Origin: Planctomycetaceae bacterium
Lineage (GTDB): Bacteria; Planctomycetota; UBA1135; GCA-002686595
Assembly (NCBI GenBank): GCA_016125265.1
Contig: WGMC01000002.1
Coordinates: 92,667 to 156,666 of the forward strand
Length of the DNA: 64,000 bases
Reading direction: 5' to 3'
The position numbers were made by a program, and so were the translations under genes. The notes below the pieces were generated by a model. It had not been told where the DNA came from and did no database searches. It saw nothing but the letters and a program-made list of their open reading frames with translations. Of the stretch, positions 57,256 to 64,000 are shown one piece after another (the stretch's first letter is position 1; each line of letters starts with the position of its first letter).

Positions 57256-57723
57256 GTGGAACGCACCCTCGTCCTCCTGAAGCCCGACGCCGTCCAGCGC
57301 GGCCTCGTCGGCCCGATCCTCGCCCGCTTCGAACAGAAGGGCCTCAAGCTGGTGGGCCTCAAGCTGCGCCAGTTCCCGAAAGCCACGTTGGAGCAGCACT
57401 ACTCGGTGCACAAGGAGCGCCCCTTCTTCCGCTCCCTGGTCGAGTTCATGGGTTCGGGCCCCGTGGTCGCGCTGGCGCTCGAAGGCAAAAACGCGATCGC
57501 CGTCGTGCGCAAGCTGATGGGCAAAACCAACAGCGCCGAAGCGGAGCCCGGCACGATCCGCGGCGACTACGGCATGAGCTTCTCCAACAACCTGGTGCAC
57601 GGCTCCGACGGCCCCGAATCGGCCGCGACGGAACTCAAGCTGTTCTTCGGCGGCGCGGACGAACTCGTGTCCTGGACGCCGGCGGAAAGCACCTGGATCT
57701 ACGCTCCCGAAGAGCTGGGCTGA
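57256..57723 (+). CDS. ndk: Nucleoside diphosphate kinase
   Basis: A 155-residue enzyme, start GTG at 57256 (ERTLVLLKPDAVQRGLVG). The catalytic His is in NLVHGSDGPESA, and RGDYG, the TNSAEAEPGTIRG loop and GSGPVVALALEGKNAI are typical. It balances NTP pools by phosphate transfer through phospho-His. No ribosome site precedes it; the leader is rich in C. It is followed after 9 nt by the RqcH-like gene, so they form one operon. Confidence 0.96.
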   Translation: MERTLVLLKPDAVQRGLVGPILARFEQKGLKLVGLKLRQFPKATLEQHYSVHKERPFFRSLVEFMGSGPVVALALEGKNAIAVVRKLMGKTNSAEAEPGTIRGDYGMSFSNNLVHGSDGPESAATELKLFFGGADELVSWTPAESTWIYAPEELG

Positions 57724-57732
57724 TCCCGCGCG

Positions 57733-59271
57733 ATGTCACCGGCGGTCCAGCCCCTGGGCGCGGCGGAACTCGGCGAGTTGCTCGCCGAGCTTCGTCCCCT
57801 GGTGCTGGGCTGGCGCGTGAAGGAAGTCGCGCCCGAGCCGCCGCACGGTTTGATGCTGGTGCTGGAGCGCGACGGCGAGCCCCACGTCCGCCGCCTGCGC
57901 CTCGCGGCCGATCCCGACGCGCCGCGGGTGCATCTGGTGCAGGGCCGTTCGACGCGCCACCAGGGCTCCGTGGGGCCCTTCTTCGCGCAGTTGCCGAAGG
58001 CTTTTGTGGGCGCGACGCTCGCGCGGATCGAGCAGCCCAAGGGCGACCGCATCGTGCTCCTTGCGTTCGGTCCCGACGCGACGCCGCCGCGCGCGGCGCT
58101 GCTCGGCGAGTTGACCGGCCGGCACGCGAATCTCGCGCTTTTGGACGGATCCGAGCGTGTTCTCGCGCTTCTGGTCGAAGCGCCGGCCAAGGCGGGCGCG
58201 ACGCCGCGGCTCGTGCGCGGCGCGCCGTGGCAGCCGCCTCCGGGTTCGCCGCCCAAGGCCGCGGGCAGACTCGTCGACCGACTGCCCGAGCCCGCGGAAC
58301 TGCCGCGCGGGACGCTGCTCGCGCCGCTGTCGTGGCGTGTGGAGTGCAGCTTGGGCGGTGCCGCGCTCGCGGTCGACCGCGAGCGCGCGCAGCGCGATCT
58401 CGAAAAGCGCCTGACGCGCCGTCTCGGCAAGGCGCGCGGCCTGGTGCAGGGCCTCGCGGCGCGCGAGGAGGCGGCCCAGGGTGCGGAACGTTGGCAGCAG
58501 GACGGCGAGTTGCTGAAGGCCAGCTTGGGGTCACTCATCCGCGGCATGAAACAGATCGAAGTGGCCGACTGGTTCGCGGGCGGCGAGCCGCGCACGATCG
58601 CGCTCGATCCCAAGTTGTCGCCACGCGAAAACCTCGAACGCATCTTCGAGCGGGCCAAGAAACTCGAGCGCTCGAAGGACGCGATCGCGCGCGAACGCGA
58701 GTTGGCGCTCGCGCGTGTGGCCGCCCTCGAGGACTGCATCGCGCGCCTCGGCAGCGACGACGCCGACCCGGCGGCGATCGAACGGGAAGCGGTCGAAGCG
58801 GGCCTCGTGGAAGCGCTCGGCGAAGTGCGCGGCAAGAAGGTGCAGACCAAGGCGCCGCGGCTCTGTTACAAGCGCTTCGCCGCCACGAGCGGCGCCGATG
58901 TGCTGGTGGGTCGCAGTGCGAAGGACAACGACGAACTGACCTTTCGCGTCGCGCGCGGCAACGACCTCTGGCTGCACACCGCCGACTCGCCCGGTAGCCA
59001 CGTCGTCTTGCGTGTGGAGCGCGGCGCCGAGCCCCACCCCGAGGACCTTTTGGACGCGGCCCACCTGGCGCTCCACTTCTCGCCGCTGGCGGGCGCCCGG
59101 CGCGCGTCGATCCACATCGCCGCGCGGAAGCTGGTCCACAAGCCCAAGGGAGCGCCCGCGGGCCTCGTGACCCTGTCCGGGGGGCGCACACTCGAGATCC
59201 GCCTCGAACCGGCGCGCCTCGAGCGCCTCCTGGGCAGCGACCGGGGCGCCGCCGGGCCCTCCCAGCCCTGA
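57733..59271 (+). CDS. rqcH: RqcH/Rqc2-type NFACT ribosome-quality-control factor
   Basis: A 512-residue protein with the NFACT-N domain (GRHANLALLDG), coiled-coil middle (about 215-360) and NFACT-R (VGRSAKDNDELTFRVARGND, then LWLHTADSPGSHVVLR). The D105-R106 pair in PKGDRIVLL corresponds to the D/R motif needed for C-terminal Ala tailing in other RqcH proteins. It binds stalled 50S-peptidyl-tRNA and adds Ala tails that mark chains for degradation. Older annotations call it fibronectin-binding protein. It is slightly shorter than the Bacillus form (about 570). Confidence 0.9.
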   Translation: MSPAVQPLGAAELGELLAELRPLVLGWRVKEVAPEPPHGLMLVLERDGEPHVRRLRLAADPDAPRVHLVQGRSTRHQGSVGPFFAQLPKAFVGATLARIEQPKGDRIVLLAFGPDATPPRAALLGELTGRHANLALLDGSERVLALLVEAPAKAGATPRLVRGAPWQPPPGSPPKAAGRLVDRLPEPAELPRGTLLAPLSWRVECSLGGAALAVDRERAQRDLEKRLTRRLGKARGLVQGLAAREEAAQGAERWQQDGELLKASLGSLIRGMKQIEVADWFAGGEPRTIALDPKLSPRENLERIFERAKKLERSKDAIARERELALARVAALEDCIARLGSDDADPAAIEREAVEAGLVEALGEVRGKKVQTKAPRLCYKRFAATSGADVLVGRSAKDNDELTFRVARGNDLWLHTADSPGSHVVLRVERGAEPHPEDLLDAAHLALHFSPLAGARRASIHIAARKLVHKPKGAPAGLVTLSGGRTLEIRLEPARLERLLGSDRGAAGPSQP

Positions 59272-59382
59272 CCACGACGATCCCCTGAACGCAGGCCGGT
59301 TCGTCGAAACTCTGCCGGCGCAAGCGGATACCCTCGGGCTCGTCCGTCCCCGTCCGCTAGCCCCCTCCCCTTCGCCCCCACG

Positions 59383-60381
59383 ATGATGCGCGCATCCGCC
59401 CCGTTCCTGGTCGGCCTCCTGGCGGCCCTCGCCGCGTGTTCGAGCGGCCCCGAGAAACTCTCCCCCGAGCAGGAGTTCGAGCTCTACTCGGAACGCGCCA
59501 GCGGCTACTACCAGGCCGGCGACGTGGCCCGGGCCGAGGACCAAGCACAGCGCGCGCTGAGCGTGAAACGGCGCGACGTCCCGATGCGGTTGATGCTGGG
59601 CTGGATCGCGCTGCAGCGCGGGGACACCCAGAACCTCCTGCTCGCGGAGCAGATCTTCCGCGAGGTGCTCGAGGACTCAAAGGATAGCACCCAGGGCCAA
59701 CTGGGCCTCGCGGAGAGTCTGGAGCGCCTCGGCGTCGTCGACAGCCAGTCCGCCGACGGCATCGCCAGCGGCGAACGACTCCCCCAGCGCGGCACAAAGG
59801 AGGCCCGCGCGGAGGAACTCCGCGAGAGCGCGCGCCGCCGCTGGAAGGAGGCGGTGCGCCACTACGAGGGTGCGTTGGGCGAACGCGAGCGCAGCCTGAA
59901 GGCGCTGAACGGCCTGCAGCGGACGCACACGCTGCTCGGCCAGTACGAACAGGCCCTGGCCTACGCCGAGCGTGTGATCGAGTCCGCGGGCGCCGAGAGC
60001 GAGGACTTTCGCCTCCTGATGGAACGCGCGAACCTGCCGCCCCAACGCGAACTCGAACTTCGCCAGAGCGAATCGCGCGCACGCCGCCTGCGCGGCGACA
60101 CGCACATGCTCGCATCGGACCTGCTCGTGCGGCTAGGACGCCCCGAATCGGCCCTCGCGCACTTGGACCAGGCCCTCGAGTTGGAGCCGACCCGCGTCGA
60201 CGCCCTCGGCCGCCGCGCCGAACTGCGCTACGCGCGCGGCGACGCGGTGGGTGCGATCACCGACATCGACTTGCTGCTCGCCCAGGCCATCGACCTGCCC
60301 TACGAGCACCCCGACATCCGCCGCGCGTACGACCTGCGCGCGAAGTGCGAAGCGCTGCGCGCCGAGCAGCCCAAACCCTAA
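59383..60381 (+). CDS. TPR lipoprotein
   Basis: A 332-residue protein with a lipoprotein signal (LVGLLAALAAC; Cys19), then several TPR units, for example ASGYYQAGDVARAEDQAQRAL and DLLVRLGRPESALAHLDQAL. It probably scaffolds proteins at the membrane facing the periplasm. The leader before the ATG is C/T-rich without a ribosome site. A GATACCCT motif about 55 bp upstream may be a -10 box. It converges on the FG-GAP gene across 33 bp. Confidence 0.75.
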   Translation: MMRASAPFLVGLLAALAACSSGPEKLSPEQEFELYSERASGYYQAGDVARAEDQAQRALSVKRRDVPMRLMLGWIALQRGDTQNLLLAEQIFREVLEDSKDSTQGQLGLAESLERLGVVDSQSADGIASGERLPQRGTKEARAEELRESARRRWKEAVRHYEGALGERERSLKALNGLQRTHTLLGQYEQALAYAERVIESAGAESEDFRLLMERANLPPQRELELRQSESRARRLRGDTHMLASDLLVRLGRPESALAHLDQALELEPTRVDALGRRAELRYARGDAVGAITDIDLLLAQAIDLPYEHPDIRRAYDLRAKCEALRAEQPKP

Positions 60382-60414
60382 GGACACTGCCCCTCCGCGC
60401 CCCGGCAGGCCGCA

Positions 60415-62019
60415 TCAGGGCCCGATCGTGACGGGCACGGCGTTGCTCGCGGCTTCGAGCGCCAGGGTCGTTTGGTCGAGCACCAAGAACGCGTGGTGCA
60501 CGGTCAGGCCGATGGTGCTCGGGGGGCTAGCGGGCGGCAGCTCGAAGGACGCGTAGGCGCGGCCCCAGGGGTCCAGTTGTCCGATCGACGCGGGCAGCAG
60601 TGCTGAGTTCGGCTGGCTCAGGGTGAACTGGGTGTAGAAGTCGGGGACGAGCGGCACGGCGACGCTGCCGAGCGGCAACGCGGGCTCGGCTCCCGAGATG
60701 GACCCCACGATCAGATAGAAGTCACCCGCGTGGCTTTGGCAGGCGCCGAGTTGCAGGGCCTGCACGCCGCCTGCGGCATTCGAGAGTGCGATGGCTGCGC
60801 CCGAGAGCGTAGGCGCACCCGCAAGCGAGAACATGTGCACGCGGCCCCATTGCGGGGACGATGTCGCGGGGGCTCCCACCGCAATGGTATCGCCGTCGCG
60901 CGCAAGACTCCATCCGAGGAAGCGATTGACCACCGGGCCACTGCCGTGGAGCACGCTCTCGTGCAGCCAACCTTCGTCGTAGCGGCGAAACACGTGGACC
61001 TTTCCGGCGCCGGACAGCACTTCGCCGTCCTCGGGCGCGCCGGCGATCAGCACATCCCCTCGCAGATCCAAGGATGTGCCCAGTCGTGGTGTCGTGCCTC
61101 CACCGAACACCGAGAGTTTAGCGGCTTGCTGCCACGAACCCGATTCCTCTCGTTCGAAGATGTAGATTCCGCCGTGGTTGCCCCAGGGAATGTCGTGGTG
61201 CGGCGCCGACACCGCCACACGATCGCCGTCGAGGGCCACGTCGTAGCCGTACTCGTCGAAGTTGCCCAAGTCCGTCGGCAGCAGCAGCGCCGACTGCACC
61301 CACGTGCCGCTCTCTTGGCGATCGAACACGTAGGCCCGCCCCGTGCCGCCCTTGTTGGCCCCCACGGCGATGCGGTCCCCTTGGAGCGCGACGGAGTGGC
61401 CGAACCAGTCGCTCAAGTTGTCGAGGGAGGGCACGAGCTTCTGCTTCAACACGAACTGCCCTTCCTCCAACTCGTACACGAACACACGCCCCTTGGGCCC
61501 CGCCGAGCCCGCGCCCTTGGACCCGATGGCGACCCGCGTGCCGTCGAGGGAGATGGACGACCCAAACCCCCACGCCTCCGGCGCCGGGGGCACCAGCTTC
61601 TGGGTCTGGATCCACGCTCCGTCCGGCTGGCGCTGGAACACGTACACGGAGCCTTTGGCGTTGAGTTGGCCGTCCGATTGCCGCATCGCCAGGACGACAT
61701 CGCCATCCACCGCCACGGACCACCCAAAGTACGCCCCGTTGACGCCGTCGGGGATCGTCAGCACCGCCGACTGCGTCCACGAGGCGCCATCGCGGTCGTA
61801 CACGAACGCGGTGCCAAAGTTGGGCTGCGTCGTATGGCTATACATTCCCACCACCATGCGATCGCCTCGGAGGGCCACCGCGTGCCCGAAGTGGCCGTCC
61901 ACCGGCGCGTGGGGACTCTCAAGCCGCACCACTTCACACGGCACTTGCGCCGCGGCTCTCTGGACGAGCGGCGACAAGAGGACGATCAACAGAAGGGCAG
62001 GCGGAGGGTAACGGAGCAT
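60415..62019 (-). CDS. Secreted FG-GAP (integrin-type beta-propeller) repeat protein
   Basis: A 534-residue protein with a signal peptide (residues 1-24, LLLIVLLSPLVQRAAAQ). About seven repeats of 50-55 residues carry the FG-GAP core (WSVAVDGDVV, SVALQGDRIAVGA, YDVALDGDRVAVSAP, WSLARDGDTIAVGAP), which should form a seven-bladed beta-propeller. The last 125 residues form a separate beta-rich domain (PALPLGSVAVPLVPDFYTQF, then QLDPWGRAYASFELP), a tail I associate with large secreted proteins of planctomycetes. The function is unknown, perhaps adhesion. Confidence 0.85.
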   Translation of the reverse strand: MLRYPPPALLLIVLLSPLVQRAAAQVPCEVVRLESPHAPVDGHFGHAVALRGDRMVVGMYSHTTQPNFGTAFVYDRDGASWTQSAVLTIPDGVNGAYFGWSVAVDGDVVLAMRQSDGQLNAKGSVYVFQRQPDGAWIQTQKLVPPAPEAWGFGSSISLDGTRVAIGSKGAGSAGPKGRVFVYELEEGQFVLKQKLVPSLDNLSDWFGHSVALQGDRIAVGANKGGTGRAYVFDRQESGTWVQSALLLPTDLGNFDEYGYDVALDGDRVAVSAPHHDIPWGNHGGIYIFEREESGSWQQAAKLSVFGGGTTPRLGTSLDLRGDVLIAGAPEDGEVLSGAGKVHVFRRYDEGWLHESVLHGSGPVVNRFLGWSLARDGDTIAVGAPATSSPQWGRVHMFSLAGAPTLSGAAIALSNAAGGVQALQLGACQSHAGDFYLIVGSISGAEPALPLGSVAVPLVPDFYTQFTLSQPNSALLPASIGQLDPWGRAYASFELPPASPPSTIGLTVHHAFLVLDQTTLALEAASNAVPVTIGP

Positions 62020-62293
62020 GGGGACCTCCTTCGAGTGGGGCGGGACGGGGTCGGCGATACCCCAGGGTTAAGGTAGCAGATCCGCTGGGACTGTCAGGGA
62101 AGTGCTCCCCCCGGCGCGTGGAGCAACGTAGGCATGGCCCGGTGCCGCGGCACGACATTACATTGTCGGGCACGGGAGTCAAACTTTGGGGGTTGCGAGT
62201 TCCAGCAGGCTATGGTTCGGTATGGCTCCGCGTGTCTTCTCCCGGCTGGTTCACCCGGAACCAGCGGACTTCACCCCTTCCTGGAGCCTTGCC
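62020..62293. other. Divergent spacer between two secreted-protein genes
   Basis: 274 bp, visibly lower in GC than the rest of the window around 62140-62240. It must hold the promoters of both the FG-GAP gene and the gene from 62294, but no convincing -35/-10 pair was found. No small gene is supported. Confidence 0.4.
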
Positions 62294-64000
62294 ATGGTCC
62301 ATTGTCTGAGTCGCATCGTGGCTTCCGCCTGCCTCGCGTCACTCCTGCCTGGCGCCCTCGCCACACAGACGCCCGAGACCAAGCCCTTGCACGTCTTGAT
62401 CGATCACCCCGATGGCTTGCCGGTTGGAGGCGTCGGACCGGCGGACGCGCGGACTACGCCCGAAGATCTCCGCTTTTGGGTCGGTCACGGCCTCTCCCTG
62501 GGGCACATCAGGATCGGAGATCGCGATCGGCGGTTCTTCGAAGAGGCCGACCAACCCTACCAGAACGAAATCGCGCGGGTGATCTTCGACGAGGGCACGA
62601 CCACCTCGGGGGCACACCGACTGTACGTCCTGACCGCGGCCCAACGCAACTCCACTCCGCCGCGGCCTGGGACGGTGTACCTGCTCAACGCCAACACGCC
62701 GAGCGATGCATTCGTGGTGGACAGTTACGACCTCGTCGACACCCTCACCGCCCCACCCGACCCCCTGTGGGAGTACGACATCTCCGACATCGCCATGCTC
62801 CCCGGCACGAACTGGATCGTCGCCGTTGGAGGGGCGAAGCAGGGCGAGACGGAACAGGCTCTGGTCCTGCTGCTGAGCCGCGAAGTGAACAACGGCGTCG
62901 AAACCCTGGAGCTGCATGCGGAAGTTCGCCGCGACCCGATTCCGCTCCGCGGAGTCTTTGGGCCGACCTTCAATCCCTGTGCTACTCCGTCCTCCACAAC
63001 GCGCAAGATGCGAGGCCTGCGCACTGCCCTGGTGCATCGCATCGGCATGCAGTGGCTGCTCTTCGCGACCGCTACTGTAGATCCCAAGGGGCGTGGAATC
63101 AGTGGGGTTGAAGGCATCATCCTCCACCCCGCTCACAGCGATCCCGAACAGCGCATCCAGTTTGCCACGGACACGAGCCGGGTGTTCGACCCGTTGGAGT
63201 GGTACTACTGCGAGCCCCACACGACCTTCGACGTGCTTCCAAGCCCACCGCCTGGCAACGAGTTCGCCATGTTCTCCCTCACGCACGGTACGTCCGTCGT
63301 GAAAGAGGCCGTTGGGTCCGACCCAGCGCAGCACTTCCTCTACTACGCAAGCGGCAGGTACCTGCAGGTCACGGAGATCGACATCACGGACTTCGTCTCG
63401 GCGGGCTTTGACTACGCCGACGCGCAACCACTCTACTTCGAGACGCGCGTCACTTTCGAGGAGATCCCCAACGATCCTGAGGGAGATCTGCAAGCAGTTG
63501 GGAATTTTCAAGACTTCTCGTGGATCCAGAGCGTGCAAGAAGGGACCGCGGACCTGCTGTTCACGACCGGATCCAACGCGATCTATTGCCTCAAACGTAC
63601 CAGTCCCAACGAGTTCGGCCGCACGTGGCAGAAGTTCAATGACCCCCCGGTCACCGGTCACCTGATGCGCGAGAATATCGGCGCGGGTGATCGATACCAC
63701 CTGTGGACAGTTTGCTACGACACTCCGTCCCCCTGGACGGTGTTCGACGTCACCGACCGATCGCTGAACCCCGGTATATTCCCTCCGGAGAAGCTCGAGG
63801 GCCGCTATCTGCCCGCGGGCACGGACGGCGCCGTTGCGATCCCCGAGTGGAACTCCATTTACGCCACGAACTTCGCTGGCTTGGTGCGCTACGACTGGTT
63901 CTATGACTTCGCAAACGAAGCGCACTCGGCGCTGCCGGTCTACGACTCGTACCAACCAGCAGTCCACAACAACGTCGAGTACGTCACGGAGCAAGTGGAA
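62294..64000 (+). CDS. Secreted protein of unknown function, open at the window end
   Basis: From the ATG at 62294 a single frame runs 569 codons to the last base without a stop. The protein opens with a signal peptide (MVHCLSRIVASACLASLLPG, cut near ALAT). The rest is rich in Y, W, D and N and has repeated strand-loop units such as HFLYYASGRYLQVTEIDITD and NSIYATNFAGLVRYDWFYD, suggesting a beta-propeller. I recognise no family. Codon use is less GC-biased than in the neighbours (many AAT, TTT, GTT, even ATA), a possible sign of transfer. Confidence 0.7.
   Translation, partial: MVHCLSRIVASACLASLLPGALATQTPETKPLHVLIDHPDGLPVGGVGPADARTTPEDLRFWVGHGLSLGHIRIGDRDRRFFEEADQPYQNEIARVIFDEGTTTSGAHRLYVLTAAQRNSTPPRPGTVYLLNANTPSDAFVVDSYDLVDTLTAPPDPLWEYDISDIAMLPGTNWIVAVGGAKQGETEQALVLLLSREVNNGVETLELHAEVRRDPIPLRGVFGPTFNPCATPSSTTRKMRGLRTALVHRIGMQWLLFATATVDPKGRGISGVEGIILHPAHSDPEQRIQFATDTSRVFDPLEWYYCEPHTTFDVLPSPPPGNEFAMFSLTHGTSVVKEAVGSDPAQHFLYYASGRYLQVTEIDITDFVSAGFDYADAQPLYFETRVTFEEIPNDPEGDLQAVGNFQDFSWIQSVQEGTADLLFTTGSNAIYCLKRTSPNEFGRTWQKFNDPPVTGHLMRENIGAGDRYHLWTVCYDTPSPWTVFDVTDRSLNPGIFPPEKLEGRYLPAGTDGAVAIPEWNSIYATNFAGLVRYDWFYDFANEAHSALPVYDSYQPAVHNNVEYVTEQVE

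Overview
The window is very GC-rich (by eye about 70%) bacterial chromosome with tightly packed operons, frequent GTG/TTG starts and many 4-base stop/start overlaps. A complete H+-type F1Fo ATP synthase operon, bacterial infC-rpmI-rplT-pheST, a fused membrane spermidine-synthase-like protein, a sulfatase-superfamily membrane enzyme and a secreted FG-GAP repeat protein with a long C-terminal domain together suggest a planctomycete (Planctomycetota), perhaps one of the high-GC marine lineages. This is an inference from gene content; there is no rRNA or tRNA in the window to confirm it.

Layout. (1) 1-23032, all minus: a large exopolysaccharide/surface-glycan locus. Transcription runs from a polyprenyl-phosphate sugar transferase through eight family-4 and one family-2 glycosyltransferases, a Wzx-like flippase, a sulfatase-like membrane enzyme, a predicted helical-barrel/beta-sandwich protein and two non-enzymatic exported or membrane proteins, to a B12-type radical SAM protein, a GNAT-type protein and the start of a polysaccharide deacetylase-like gene at the window edge. 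No Wzy polymerase or chain-length regulator is recognisable. (2) 23075-32311: a nucleosidase, a fused membrane/spermidine synthase protein, an NAD-dependent epimerase, an exported EEP phosphatase, a dienelactone hydrolase, acetyl-CoA synthetase, a glutathione S-transferase and a PepSY-type membrane protein. (3) 32331-41270: a molybdate ABC transporter (modABC), a TPR protein, an unusual XRE-type regulator carrying a molybdate-binding TOBE/Mop domain, two tandem paralogous membrane-anchored proteins and a second B12-type radical SAM protein. (4) 41467-56730, all minus: the core housekeeping run atpZ-like, small membrane protein, atpB, atpE, atpF, atpH, atpA, atpG, atpD, atpC, aspS, infC, rpmI, rplT, pheS, pheT. 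(5) 57256-64000: ndk, an RqcH/NFACT protein, a TPR lipoprotein, an FG-GAP secreted protein and a secreted protein whose frame is still open at the window end.

The most interesting signals are small ones. (a) A pair of homologous, structured intergenic elements (16899-16985 and 45919-46008), each abutting the stop codon of a minus-strand gene, share a conserved block of 39 nt (34 identical) plus an outer stem whose two arms differ between the copies but stay complementary. This looks like a dispersed, structure-conserved RNA or miniature element. (b) A probable molybdate-sensing circuit has its Mop domain fused to an XRE helix-turn-helix protein, a ModC without that domain, and a perfect 16-bp palindrome overlapping the candidate modA promoter and abutting its GTG start. 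(c) Strong hairpins occur in the atpE-atpF spacer, before pheS and before rpmI.
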